Source: CATQHB01 sp965262595
GTDB lineage: Bacteria; Chloroflexota; Dehalococcoidia; Lucifugimonadales; UBA3495
Length of the DNA stretch: 64,000 bases
Assembly (NCBI GenBank): GCA_965262595.1
Contig: OZ253548.1
Coordinates: 682,001 to 746,000 of the forward strand
Direction of reading: 5' to 3'
Part shown: piece after piece, positions 1 to 8,528 of the stretch
How positions within the stretch are numbered: the stretch's first letter is position 1
Layout: every line of letters starts with the position of its first letter
Translations under genes and position numbers: made by a program
Notes under the pieces: model-generated
What the model was told of the DNA's origin: nothing
Databases searched by the model: none
Seen by the model: the letters and a program-made list of their open reading frames with translations, nothing else

Positions 1-561
1 GAATTGCGCAAGGTAATGCCTCGGGACGCCATCATAGCTCTGGACGCCGGACTGGCGCCCAACTTTGGCCAAGACCGGCTAAATTTTTACGAGCCTCGCA
101 GCTTGATAACCTCCCTGGACCTGGGCGGGTTGGGATTTAGCTTCCCGGCCTCCCTGGGAGCCAAGTTTGCCGCTCCGGACCGGCCGGTAGTGAACTTTAA
201 CGGGGACGGCGGATTCCTGTTCAACGCCCAGGAATTTGCAACGGCGGTGCGCTATAACCTCAAGGTTGTTACGGTAATAATGAACAACAATTGCTGGGGT
301 TCGGAAAAGGCTTATCAACGGTATGCTTTTGACGAACGGTATGTTGGCGCCGATACTAATAATCCGCGCTTTGACCGTTATGCCGAGTTGTTTGGCGGTA
401 CCGGTTTTTACGTAGAAAGGCCTGAGGATGTGGGCGATGCCCTGTTGGAAGCCTTGAAAACGGACGGGCCCAGCATAATAGAAATACCCACCGATCCGGA
501 TGAGATGCCACGACCTGCCCGTTTGGCCGAAGTACAATCTCCGGATACGCGTTCCACGTAA
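1..561 (+). CDS. Thiamine-diphosphate-dependent enzyme, C-terminal part (acetolactate synthase-like)
   Basis: The reading frame is open from the first base, so the gene begins before the window and only the last 186 codons are seen. The visible part is the C-terminal ThDP-binding domain: a GDGG at about residues 67-70 followed about 25 residues later by an Asn cluster (the GDG...NN signature that holds Mg2+ and diphosphate). After it comes the usual tail ending in IIEIPTDPDE. The overall pattern matches the acetolactate synthase/benzoylformate decarboxylase superfamily, which condenses or decarboxylates 2-oxo acids in the cytoplasm. The substrate cannot be told from this fragment. It ends 124 bases before the DUF971 gene on the same strand. 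Confidence 0.85.
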   Translation, partial: ELRKVMPRDAIIALDAGLAPNFGQDRLNFYEPRSLITSLDLGGLGFSFPASLGAKFAAPDRPVVNFNGDGGFLFNAQEFATAVRYNLKVVTVIMNNNCWGSEKAYQRYAFDERYVGADTNNPRFDRYAELFGGTGFYVERPEDVGDALLEALKTDGPSIIEIPTDPDEMPRPARLAEVQSPDTRST

Positions 562-685
562 TTATCACCGTTTAGATTAACGTCATAGCGGCGCACTGTT
601 GAATCGTTCTCCGGTGCCATACCTCGACCAATTGCCCCTGGTGCGGGTATTCTCCGGTGTTGCAAGGTGAAGGTGTTTAAGGTCT

Positions 686-1030
686 ATGGAAGAGCTAGTA
701 CTACCCAAGGATGTTGACATTGAGGGCGATGCCATAGTTGTCCTATGGGATGATGGGCATCGAAGCATTTACCCCCACCGGATGCTGCGGTTGCGTTGTC
801 AGTGCGCCAGTTGCGTTGAGGAAATGACCGGAAGACCCCGCCTCGACCCGGCGCGGGTGCCCGAGGATGTGAGGGCGGTTGACCAGATGCCGGTCGGAAA
901 CTATGCCTGGCAATTCCTTTGGAGCGATACCCACTATACCGGCATTTATACCTTCCGGTTCCTTCGTTCCGTGTGCGCCTGCATTCCCTGCAACGAGGCC
1001 AGGGCCCAGGAAAGTCAGGGGAGCAACTAA
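686..1030 (+). CDS. DUF971 (GBBH-like N-terminal domain) protein
   Basis: A 114-residue protein consisting almost entirely of the DUF971 domain, otherwise found at the N terminus of gamma-butyrobetaine hydroxylases. The hallmark W-x-D-G-H (residues 21-25) and the cysteine groups CQCASC (38-43) and CACIPC (97-102) are present, so a bound metal, probably zinc, is likely. Stand-alone members occur near iron-sulfur and molybdenum cofactor genes in other bacteria, but their role is not settled. The ATG at 686 follows TAAGGTCT. No partner gene is obvious here. Confidence 0.8.
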   Translation: MEELVLPKDVDIEGDAIVVLWDDGHRSIYPHRMLRLRCQCASCVEEMTGRPRLDPARVPEDVRAVDQMPVGNYAWQFLWSDTHYTGIYTFRFLRSVCACIPCNEARAQESQGSN

Positions 1031-1230
1031 GCGGACACCCTGATTTGTTCTTTACATGATTGGCCCGGTGGGATTCCACACGCAAGCCGGCTAGGGCGCT
1101 GCCATAGGGCGAATGGTTGGCTGAGTTTGGCGTTATGCCTACCGTTTATCCGAGAAAGCCCCGATAGTACCGCTAGCATAGACCTGGCTTGATCAGTGAC
1201 CTGGCTAGATTGGCCTGCCGATTCGCTAGC

Positions 1231-1461
1231 CTACGGCTGAGGACTTTCCGGTCGGTTCACATCATAGGAACGCATTGGTTTGGTCGCCGGCTTCAGCTTG
1301 GGCGCCGTGAAGGTGTTTGACTTGAAGGAGAAGGTGGACAACTGCCGCTGTCCCGGTTGGTTACAACTCTTGCAAGGCGCCGGGCTGTCGGCTTGGGACG
1401 CTGGGCGAATTGTTTCATATTCAATATTACAGTTGGCGCAATAATACTCGTAAATGGGCAT
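1231..1461 (-). CDS. FmdB-family zinc-ribbon protein
   Basis: A 76-residue protein with the classic FmdB opening MPIYEYYC and two cysteine pairs (C8/C11 and C30/C33) forming a zinc ribbon, followed by a polar, disordered tail. Small FmdB-like proteins are named after a putative regulator of the formamidase operon in methylotrophs, but their biochemistry is unknown. The start is firm: GGAGG lies just upstream of the ATG at 1461. The window also holds an acetamidase/formamidase (about 52 kb), but too far away to infer a link. Confidence 0.85.
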   Translation of the reverse strand: MPIYEYYCANCNIEYETIRPASQADSPAPCKSCNQPGQRQLSTFSFKSNTFTAPKLKPATKPMRSYDVNRPESPQP

Positions 1462-1601
1462 TTGGTCCTCCAGTACACCTGTTTTGGCTACCTAAAGATT
1501 TTATACTATGGCCGCCCGGTATCCTAGACCTAATTCCTGGTGGCCGGTTGCCGATTGTGGTCCGGGCAAGATACCGAAAACAATTTAAAGGGTAGGAAAG
1601 A

Positions 1602-2807
1602 ATGGCAGAATCCCTTGAGATTAGCGCCGGTAACGGTACTGGCACAACAGCCGATGTTGTTATCGTCGGCGGTGGCGTAGCCGGTTGCGCCGTTGCCTAT
1701 TACCTGTCCTTGGCCGGCGTGAAGGCGACGGTCATTGAACGTGAGGGTATCGGCTCACAAGCCTCCGGATTTTCCGCCGGTGGACTTAACCCGATGGAAG
1801 GCACGCATATCCCCGGCCCCCTTGGCGCCCTGGCAATTGAGTCCTACCGAATGCATCTGGGCCTTTGGGATAACCTCCGGCATGAAACCGGCATAGACTT
1901 TCAGAACCGGATAGTTGGGCTAACCAAAGTTGCCTTTTCAGAGGCGGAGCTGCCCGCCCTCGAGGAATCTCTTGGTACCTTTAACGGCGCGGAGAATGAT
2001 GGCTTTTCCGGCGAGAAACTGGACCGGCAGCAACTTCTGGAGTTGGAACCCCGGCTGTCCGCGGACGTCCTTTGCGGGGTGCGTCTCAGAGGAAACGCGG
2101 CTCTGGACAGCCTTTCATTTACCCGTGCCTTGGCCGCCGCAGCACAAGGACGGGGCGCCAGCGTCGTTTCGGCGTCGGTACGGGGCGTCAAATTGGAAAG
2201 CGGACGAGTTAAGAGCGTCATTCTGGACGACCGAGAAATAGCCTGTGGTTCCGTGGTCATCGCTGCCGGCCCCTGGTCTCGGGAAATCGAACCCTGGCTG
2301 GATATTTCGGCGCCGGTTGACCCACTCAAGGGTGAGATTCTGCGGCTGCAGGCGGATGGCCCCCAATTCACCACCGATTTTTCCGGCGGCGGCTCCTCTC
2401 TTTATCCCAAGCCTGACGGCCTGGTATGGTGCGGCACCACCGAAGAGTGGCGGGGATTCGACCGGGAGCCGAGCGAATCGGCGCAGCAGGAAATCTGGGC
2501 GGCGGCAATAAAATTGATGCCCATTCTGGCTCAGGCCGAGTTGGTGCGCCACACCGCCTGCCTTCGTCCGGTTACTCCGGATTGGTTGCCAATAATCGGC
2601 CAGGCTCCGGACTGGGAGAACGTATTTTTGGCAACGGGAGCGGGTAAGAAGGGTATCCTGCTCAGTCCGGCTATCGGAAAGGCTACCGCCGACCTGTTGA
2701 CTCAAGGAAAAACCGTCCTCTCCATAGGTTCCTGCTCCCCGTCTCGGTTCCTACTGTCAGCCCAGCCCGGCCTCGCCGGATCCGCCGGTCAAGATTCCGA
2801 GACGTAG
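1602..2807 (+). CDS. FAD-dependent oxidoreductase (DAO/glycine oxidase type)
   Basis: A 401-residue flavoprotein of the D-amino-acid oxidase superfamily. The N-terminal Rossmann motif VIVGGGVAG (about residues 20-28) binds FAD, followed by the conserved E-R-E-G-I-G-S-Q-A-S region. The C-terminal half carries the family pattern RPVTPDWLPIIG and ATGAGKKGILLSPAIG that closes the FAD site. Such enzymes oxidise secondary or primary amines such as sarcosine, glycine or proline; the substrate here is unknown. The last about 35 residues after the FAD-closing motif are Ser/Gly/Ala rich and look disordered. The ATG at 1602 has GTAGGAAAGA as a ribosome site. Confidence 0.85.
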   Translation: MAESLEISAGNGTGTTADVVIVGGGVAGCAVAYYLSLAGVKATVIEREGIGSQASGFSAGGLNPMEGTHIPGPLGALAIESYRMHLGLWDNLRHETGIDFQNRIVGLTKVAFSEAELPALEESLGTFNGAENDGFSGEKLDRQQLLELEPRLSADVLCGVRLRGNAALDSLSFTRALAAAAQGRGASVVSASVRGVKLESGRVKSVILDDREIACGSVVIAAGPWSREIEPWLDISAPVDPLKGEILRLQADGPQFTTDFSGGGSSLYPKPDGLVWCGTTEEWRGFDREPSESAQQEIWAAAIKLMPILAQAELVRHTACLRPVTPDWLPIIGQAPDWENVFLATGAGKKGILLSPAIGKATADLLTQGKTVLSIGSCSPSRFLLSAQPGLAGSAGQDSET

Positions 2808-2923
2808 CGCGGAAAATACCATTCCGAAATGACCCCAGGCGCTGGGCAACGTCCATTTTGACCCGTTGCCGGATTAAGGCTGAAGCGACTAGAAAGAAAA
2901 CTCAACCCAGCGGAAGGTTTTAA

Positions 2924-3301
2924 ATGGAGCGAAACATCCGAATAACCGCCGGCGCAGTACAACTGGACGCCCGGCTAAACGACTCCATGACTGCCCAAAG
3001 GATTTGGGACACCCTCCCGATAACGGCTGCAGCTAATACTTGGGGCAACGAAGTTTATTTTGGGATCCCAGTGGAGAGCGAGTTGGAGCAGGGGCAGGAA
3101 ACGGTGGAGCTGGGCGACCTCGGCTATTGGCCGCCCGGACGCGCTTTTTGCATCTTCTTTGGAAGAACTCCGGCCAGCCAGGGGGATGAAATACGTGCGG
3201 CCGGCGCGGTTACGGTCATCGGCCGCGTACTCGGAGACCCTGGCCTTCTCAGACAGGTCACGTCGGGCAACGTCGTGAAAATAGAAACAATCCAGAGCTA
3301 G
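2924..3301 (+). CDS. TM1367-like cyclophilin-fold protein (PF04126 type)
   Basis: A 125-residue single-domain protein. The patterns W-D-T-L-P (about residue 30), N-T-W-G-N-E-V-Y-F (about 38-46) and the glycine-rich D-L-G-Y-W-P-P-G-R-A-F-C-I-F-F-G-R-T-P run (about 65-85) match the TM1367-like cyclophilin-fold family. These proteins share the cyclophilin barrel but lack the prolyl isomerase residues, and their function is unknown. It lies 116 bases after the FAD oxidoreductase on the same strand and just before the remnant of a CoA-transferase, so the three may be remains of one catabolic cluster. Confidence 0.75.
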   Translation: MERNIRITAGAVQLDARLNDSMTAQRIWDTLPITAAANTWGNEVYFGIPVESELEQGQETVELGDLGYWPPGRAFCIFFGRTPASQGDEIRAAGAVTVIGRVLGDPGLLRQVTSGNVVKIETIQS

Positions 3302-3315
3302 GGAAACAACTTTAG

Positions 3316-3588
3316 GGGGAACAGAGAGTTGAGGTCGGTATCAATCGGTTCAGATACCAGCCTCAGGCTAAAGACGCCGGGCTCATCGCACCTCGTGAAC
3401 ACTCCCTCTGGGGCCGGGCCGACCCCTTGGGCAGCGCCGTCGGGTTATCCGAAACGCAAATGCGCCTTGGCCGCCGACGCCGATTCTTGGGCCTCAATGC
3501 TGACGATTTACTTGAAGAAGTTAGGTATTCCCCCACGGAAATAGCTTCGCTCAAAGCCCGTGGCGTGGTGGCTCCTCCGGAGGCTTAG
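3316..3588 (+). pseudogene. Decayed C-terminal fragment of a CaiB/BaiF CoA-transferase
   Basis: An open frame between an in-frame TAG (3313-3315) and TAG at 3586-3588 with no usable start near its beginning. Its last about 45 codons read LSETQMRLGRR, then a short linker, LLEEVRYSPTEIASLKARGVV and stop. This is the typical end of a CaiB/BaiF family protein: the intact member at 53763-54977 ends with EILLSLGYKPPQIAELERKGVI at the same place. The rest of the roughly 400-residue enzyme is absent, so I read this as a truncated relic, not a gene. It sits downstream of an FAD oxidoreductase, a common neighbour of such transferases. Confidence 0.6.
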
Positions 3589-3836
3589 CCGCACCGTCGT
3601 GGCGCGGCATTTACGACGGAAAGGAAGCGAACAGGCAGCCAATCTGTTTTTGATGCTGCCCGTACCTAAAAGACTAGCGTCAACATACGATTTAAGGATG
3701 CAAATACGGCCCATACGTGATAAACTTGGGGCAAGTTGTGGCTAGGATTGGCCGTTATGTTCGGGCAATCCGGCCCTTCAAAGTAGGTTCAGGCTCCGCC
3801 ACTTTGTGCGCGCCACCGCGGCCGCCCGGGGCTTGT

Positions 3837-3845
3837 GAGGGAGGT
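3837..3845 (+). promoter_or_regulatory. Ribosome binding site that fixes the cysS start
   Basis: GAGGGAGGT ends nine bases before a TTG codon at 3855. The open frame extends upstream to an ATG at 3717, but those 46 codons are low-complexity and do not resemble a CysS N terminus, whereas the TTG gives the canonical start M-L-R-L-Y-N-T-L. Confidence 0.7.
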
Positions 3846-3854
3846 AGAAAAGCA

Positions 3855-6053
3855 TTGTTACGCCTTTACAATACCCTGGGTAAGCAAGTCGAAGAAATTC
3901 AAGCTATTGAACTGGGCCGCATTAAGATGTACACCTGCGGACCCACGGTGTACCGCTATGCGCATATCGGCAACCTGCGCACCTACATGATGGCGGACTG
4001 GATCCGGCGGGTTCTGGAAGTTAACGGCAAACAGGTCTATCACGTAAAGAACATTACCGATGTCGGCCATATGCGCCAGGAGCTGGTCGAGGCCGGCGGC
4101 GACAAGATGATTATGGCCGCCTTGGCCGAGGGCAAGACAATCCAGGAAATTGCCCAGTTCTATGCCGACAGTTTTCACCAGGACGAGGCCCGCGTTAACA
4201 TTTTACCGGCCCACGTTTATCCCTGGGCCACCCAGCACATTCCGGAAATGATCTCTATCGTGGAAAAGCTGCTGGCCAACGGCTATGCCTATGTAGCCGG
4301 GGGCAACGTCTACTTTGATGTTCCCCAGTTCTCCAAGTACGGCAGCCTTTCCCGCAACTTTGGCGGCAACTTGCTGGAAGGAGTTAGGGCAGAGGCCGAC
4401 CCCCTCAAGAGAGACCCCAGGGACTTCACCCTTTGGAAGGCGGCAGAGCCGGGCCGGGACGTTAAATGGGACAGCCCTTGGGGAGAAGGTTTCCCCGGCT
4501 GGCATATTGAGTGTTCCGCCATGGCCCATAAATACCTGGGAGAGCGGTTCGACATCCATACCGGCGGTGTGGACAACGTTTTCCCGCACCATGAGGACGA
4601 GATTGCCCAGAGCGAGGGCGCTTTTGGCGATACCCATGTCAATTACTGGGTTCACGGCCAGCACCTGTTGGCTGATGGCGCGAAAATGGCAAAGTCCTCG
4701 GGCAACGTGTTTATGTTGGATGACCTGATCTCACGGGGTATCGACCCCCTTTCCTTCCGCTACTTGTGTATGACGGTGCGGTATCGCCACCGGATGAACT
4801 TTACCTTCAATTCCCTGAAGGCCAGCGAAAAGGCGCTTTCTAATTTGAGAAACCGCATTTGGGAATGGAAAAGTCTCCCCGACCTCGCCGAATTGCCCGC
4901 GGAGACTGAGGAATGGCGGCAAAGGTTCTGGAATGCCGTGGAAAATGACCTGGACTTGCCGACCGGACTAGCCCTTACCTGGGAAATGGTCCGCTCCGGA
5001 CTGCCTCCCCAAGCCAAGTTGGATCTCTTGATGGACTTTGACCGGGTATTTGGGCTTGACCTGAACCGAGTGCCTGCGACCTATCAAATGCCGGAGCCGG
5101 TTGCCGCTGCTATTGGGAGGCGCACCGCCCTCCGGGAGCAAGTCAACTACTCTACGGCCGACTCCCTTCGGTCCGAGCTGGTCTCCAGTGGTTATGTCAT
5201 TCAGGATACGCCCCTGGTTACCCGCATCCGGCCAAAAACCCCGTTGGAGCAGCTTGAAGAACGTTGGCATTGGGTTTCTTCCTCCCGTGAGGTTGAATCG
5301 GCTCTGGATGGGCCGGACCGCTATGACTTTACTTTCATTCTCAACGCTTACAACTATGCCGACGACATTCGACGATGCGTAACCTCCATGCGGGCTTACT
5401 CGGAGGGTTACCGTACCGAAATAATCGTTATCGACAACGGTTCCACCGATGAAACCGCCGAATGGCTGGAAGAGTACGAAGGTATTGACGCCGATTTCCG
5501 TGTGGTCCATTGCGACCACGTTATTGGCGACGCAGCGGGAAAGAATATCGGCTTGAAGCTAAGCCGGGGCAAATATATTGTCATACTGGACGCCTCTACC
5601 GAGATTGTCGGGGATATTCTGGGGCCGATTGAGGAACAGTTGTCCGACGAAACCGTCGGCATTTTCGGACCATACGGTCTTACTACCGACGATATGCAGC
5701 ATTTCCATGAAGAGGTCGAGAAGGGCGAAGCCGACGCGATGCAGGCCTATTGTATGACCTTCCGGCGGGAAGCGATTAACCGGGTCGGCTTGATGCATGA
5801 GGGCTTCCGGTTCTACCGTAACCTGGACATTGACTACTGCTTCCAGTTCAAGGAGAAGGGGTACCGGGTGGTGGCCGACAGCAGCCTTCCGATGGTGCGG
5901 CATGAGCATCGCCAGTGGACCGAGCTGGAAGACGGCCAGCGCGACGAGATGAGCCGCAAGAATTTTGGCCGCTTTCTACGCCGCTGGGGTAATCGCCCGG
6001 ACTTGCTGATATCAGCCAGCGCTCGGGGTTTTGAAACCGGCTTCCACCACTAA
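3855..6053 (+). CDS. cysS: Cysteinyl-tRNA synthetase fused to a family-2 glycosyltransferase
   Basis: A 732-residue two-domain protein. Residues 1 to about 457 are a complete class I cysteinyl-tRNA synthetase: zinc ligands C28, C220, H245 and E249, HIGN at 37-40, KMAKS at 277-281, the DALR helical region and the usual C-terminal sequence ending G-Y-V-I-Q-D-T-P. After a charged linker (about 458-489) residues 490 to about 700 are a GT-A glycosyltransferase of family 2, with D-N-G-S-T-D at 527-532 and a typical late motif around D658-I-D660-Y. The frame is continuous through both halves, with no stop or frameshift. The expected D-x-D of the glycosyltransferase reads D579-A-S581, so its activity is doubtful. 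TTG start, see the ribosome site just upstream. I do not know a function for the fusion. Confidence 0.88.
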   Translation: MLRLYNTLGKQVEEIQAIELGRIKMYTCGPTVYRYAHIGNLRTYMMADWIRRVLEVNGKQVYHVKNITDVGHMRQELVEAGGDKMIMAALAEGKTIQEIAQFYADSFHQDEARVNILPAHVYPWATQHIPEMISIVEKLLANGYAYVAGGNVYFDVPQFSKYGSLSRNFGGNLLEGVRAEADPLKRDPRDFTLWKAAEPGRDVKWDSPWGEGFPGWHIECSAMAHKYLGERFDIHTGGVDNVFPHHEDEIAQSEGAFGDTHVNYWVHGQHLLADGAKMAKSSGNVFMLDDLISRGIDPLSFRYLCMTVRYRHRMNFTFNSLKASEKALSNLRNRIWEWKSLPDLAELPAETEEWRQRFWNAVENDLDLPTGLALTWEMVRSGLPPQAKLDLLMDFDRVFGLDLNRVPATYQMPEPVAAAIGRRTALREQVNYSTADSLRSELVSSGYVIQDTPLVTRIRPKTPLEQLEERWHWVSSSREVESALDGPDRYDFTFILNAYNYADDIRRCVTSMRAYSEGYRTEIIVIDNGSTDETAEWLEEYEGIDADFRVVHCDHVIGDAAGKNIGLKLSRGKYIVILDASTEIVGDILGPIEEQLSDETVGIFGPYGLTTDDMQHFHEEVEKGEADAMQAYCMTFRREAINRVGLMHEGFRFYRNLDIDYCFQFKEKGYRVVADSSLPMVRHEHRQWTELEDGQRDEMSRKNFGRFLRRWGNRPDLLISASARGFETGFHH

Positions 6054-6530
6054 CCGAAGCATTTGGTTGCCCCGCTCCGGCCTCCGCAGTGTCAATTAGG
6101 ACAAGGTACCCCTCTCACGCCTCCGTTATCCTGGGCGGCAAGGGGTACCATTCAATCCGCTCCGGCCAAGAACTTCGACCGCTCCGGTCTCCCTGATTCC
6201 TTGTTGCTCAGCCACTCTGCATAGCTAACTCGTACGAAATTACCCTTACGGCGCACCTTTCGGTAACCCAATTGTCGCTGGGTGACCCTTTATAGCCAAT
6301 TTTTCACCGAATCCAATTTTGAACCAATTTCAGGTTGCGGTTTACGGAATTATCTAATTAGAACGCGAACTACTCCACCAAAGAGATCAACGGACACGGC
6401 AAAAAAGGCGAAACTCCGGTCCAATTTCCTTGTTTTGGGGTCTGGTTACCTATCTTCGGGTTACCTTGACGCGTAAAAACGCTGATGCTAGAGTTTCGTT
6501 GTCAAAGACCGATACCGGAGTCTCTGCCCG
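6054..6530. other. Intergenic region, 477 bases, no gene seen
   Basis: Between cysS and meaB, both on the plus strand. Short frames here (for example 6282-6476) have no ribosome site and no recognisable product. It contains one clear inverted repeat (6105-6149), listed separately. An AT-rich stretch at about 6290-6440 may hold the meaB promoter, but no clean pair of hexamers is visible. Confidence 0.6.
6105..6149. repeat. Nine-base inverted repeat with 27-base spacer
   Basis: GGTACCCCT at 6105-6113 is matched exactly by its reverse complement AGGGGTACC at 6141-6149. It lies 50 bases after the cysS stop. There is no T-run after it, so it is not a standard intrinsic terminator; an mRNA 3' hairpin or a protein site are possible. 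Confidence 0.5.
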
Positions 6531-7571
6531 ATGATGGATGATGTGAAGCGGCTGTTGGGAGGAGACCAGCGGACAATCTCTCGAATGATGTCCCTGCTGG
6601 AAAGCAGAGACCCGGTAGCGGCCTTGATGATGAAAGAAATCGACCGTCATACCGGCCAGGCTTATACCATTGGTATCACCGGCCCCCCAGGCGTAGGCAA
6701 AAGCACAATCGTTGACCACCTCGCCGAACTCTTGCGGAAACAAGACGCCAAAGTGGGGATAATAGCGGTGGACCCCAACAGTCCCTTTAGCGGCGGCGCC
6801 CTCCTCGGTGACCGTATCAGGATGCAGCGCCACTATTTGGATTCCGGGGTATTCATTCGCAGCGTTTCCACCAGGGGCCATACCGGTGGGCTGCCCCTTA
6901 CGATAAAGAGCCTGGTTCGCCTCATGGATGCCTCGGGCAAGGATGTAATTCTGGTTGAGACGGTGGGTGTGGGGCAGACTGAGCTGGGCATAATGGGAGT
7001 GGCCGATACGGTACTGGTTGCTTTGATGCCAGAATCGGGAGATGCAATCCAGACCCTTAAGGCCGGAGTAATGGAGATAGCCGACATATTCCTGGTAAAC
7101 AAAGCTGACCGGGAAGGCGCCAACAGGATGGCAGTTTCAATTACCGCCATGCTTCAAACCGCGGCAGAGCCGAAAGGCTGGCCTCGCCCGGTAATGCTCA
7201 CCCAGGCCGATCGAGGTGAAGGCATTTCAGAACTTTGGGATAAAATCCAGGAGCATAGACTGTTCCTGGAAACCCGTTGGGAAACTGAGGGCAAGACCGG
7301 GATTACCGCAGGAACGGAACTTGAGCGCCGCCGGCAGGAACGCCGCCGGCAAGAGTTTCTGGAAGCGGTGCAGGAAGAGTTGGTCCGTAAGTTGAACTCC
7401 CTTATTGAGAAGGATCCGGCGCTATTGAAGACGTTGGAGGAGATAGCAGTGAAGGAACAGGAACCCTATTCGGCGGCAATTGAGTTTCTGACCGATTGCG
7501 CAATACTTGGCGGCGGCTTGTTTCCCGCTCCTAAAGAGCTTATTGATCCGGCAAACCCGCCTCCAACCTGA
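6531..7571 (+). CDS. meaB: MeaB-type GTPase chaperone (methylmalonyl-CoA mutase associated)
   Basis: A 346-residue G3E-family GTPase. Walker A G-P-P-G-V-G-K-S-T is at 51-59, followed by the family signature A-V-D-P-N-S-P-F-S-G-G-A-L-L-G-D-R-I-R-M, the E-T-V-G-V-G-Q switch and the N-K-A-D guanine-specificity motif. MeaB/ArgK proteins load and protect adenosylcobalamin in methylmalonyl-CoA mutase, so the gene fits with the corrin-related operon elsewhere in the window. No mutase gene is adjacent. The ATG at 6531 is followed by a second ATG; either could be used. Confidence 0.9.
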   Translation: MMDDVKRLLGGDQRTISRMMSLLESRDPVAALMMKEIDRHTGQAYTIGITGPPGVGKSTIVDHLAELLRKQDAKVGIIAVDPNSPFSGGALLGDRIRMQRHYLDSGVFIRSVSTRGHTGGLPLTIKSLVRLMDASGKDVILVETVGVGQTELGIMGVADTVLVALMPESGDAIQTLKAGVMEIADIFLVNKADREGANRMAVSITAMLQTAAEPKGWPRPVMLTQADRGEGISELWDKIQEHRLFLETRWETEGKTGITAGTELERRRQERRRQEFLEAVQEELVRKLNSLIEKDPALLKTLEEIAVKEQEPYSAAIEFLTDCAILGGGLFPAPKELIDPANPPPT

Positions 7572-7681
7572 TTACCGGACGCCTTATAATGTCAGGGCGG
7601 CTGGTCCCGCCGATCACCGGCGACTCGCCAATGAAGTTCCATCAGCAAGGAGCCTAATATAGACATTAAGGAAGATCTGCT

Positions 7682-8338
7682 ATGCCATATTTAGGCGTTG
7701 ATTTAAGAACAACTACCAATCATCCCAGTGCAGTGTCGGTTATCAATGACGACGCGCAGGTAGTTTTTATCGGTTCCTTCTCTGAAGACTCAGAACTTCT
7801 TGACATTGTCCAGAGATACCAGCCAGGGCTCATTGCCATCGGTACTCCCCTTGGCTTACCCGAAGGCCTTTGCTGCCTGGAATCAAGCTGCAAGTGTAAA
7901 CTGGTCAGGCCGCAGAATAAGGGACGCCAATCGGAGTTGGAATTGGCTCGAATGGGCATCAGCTGCTTTTTCACCAACAAAGGCTCTATTATTCGCCGGT
8001 TAATCTACCGGGGTATTCAGCTCAATGATAAACTGGTGCTGCTTAGTTGCACCATCACTGAAGTTTATCCCCACGCTACCAAGGTAATTCTTTTCGGCGA
8101 TAAAGTTCCGCCGAAAAACAGTGCCCAGAGCCTGGTCTTTATGCGTGAGCGGGTGCCCAACCTGATTGGGGGATTGGACTCTTATTTAGAAGTTCTGAAT
8201 CGCAATGCCTGGGATTCCCTGATCAACTCTTACACGGCGCTGCTTCACTCTCGCAATGAAACAGACCTTCTCGGCACGGCTAAAGAAGGCTTCGTAGCCC
8301 TCCCCAAACTAATCCAAATGGCTGAACCGGCTACTTAG
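7682..8338 (+). CDS. DUF429 family protein (RNase H-like fold)
   Basis: A 218-residue protein with the DUF429 layout: G-V-D-L near residue 5, an I-A-I-G-T-P-L-G-L-P core strand, C-F-F-T-N-K-G followed by Y-R-G-I, then E-V-Y-P-H-A and a C-terminal region W-D-S-L-I-N-S-Y-T-A-L-L-H where D normally precedes A/S. The family is predicted to adopt a ribonuclease H-like fold, and function is not established. Two cysteines in an insertion (CCLESSCKC, about 61-69) are unusual and could bind a metal. TAAGGAAG precedes the ATG. It converges with the nfeD-slipin operon across a strong terminator. Confidence 0.75.
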   Translation: MPYLGVDLRTTTNHPSAVSVINDDAQVVFIGSFSEDSELLDIVQRYQPGLIAIGTPLGLPEGLCCLESSCKCKLVRPQNKGRQSELELARMGISCFFTNKGSIIRRLIYRGIQLNDKLVLLSCTITEVYPHATKVILFGDKVPPKNSAQSLVFMRERVPNLIGGLDSYLEVLNRNAWDSLINSYTALLHSRNETDLLGTAKEGFVALPKLIQMAEPAT

Positions 8339-8461
8339 CGCCAATCGATTTACCGGCGAAGTTGGAGTTGCATATTAGCCTGCTGGCCATTATTGAACCA
8401 TTGAATCCGCCTGCGCCCCCTTCTAACAGCCGCCAGAACCGGTAAACAAGAGGAAACCAAG

Positions 8462-8504
8462 AGGCCCCCTCGGTTCCCAGAATGGGAAAGAACCGAGGGG
8501 GCCT
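8462..8504 (-). terminator. Strong intrinsic terminator between convergent genes
   Basis: A perfect 15-base inverted repeat: AGGCCCCCTCGGTTC at 8462-8476 and its complement at 8490-8504, with a 13-base loop. It lies 24 bases past the slipin stop codon on the minus strand and 123 bases past the DUF429 stop, so it most likely ends the nfeD-slipin transcript. Confidence 0.8.
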
Positions 8505-8528
8505 TCGGGATTCCTGGAAAGTTATCAG

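Noticed and set aside
3717..3854. Upstream extension of the cysS frame to an ATG at 3717
   Set aside because: The extra 46 codons do not look like CysS, and a strong ribosome site points to TTG 3855.
6282..6476. 64-codon plus-strand frame before meaB
   Set aside because: No ribosome site and no protein-like pattern.
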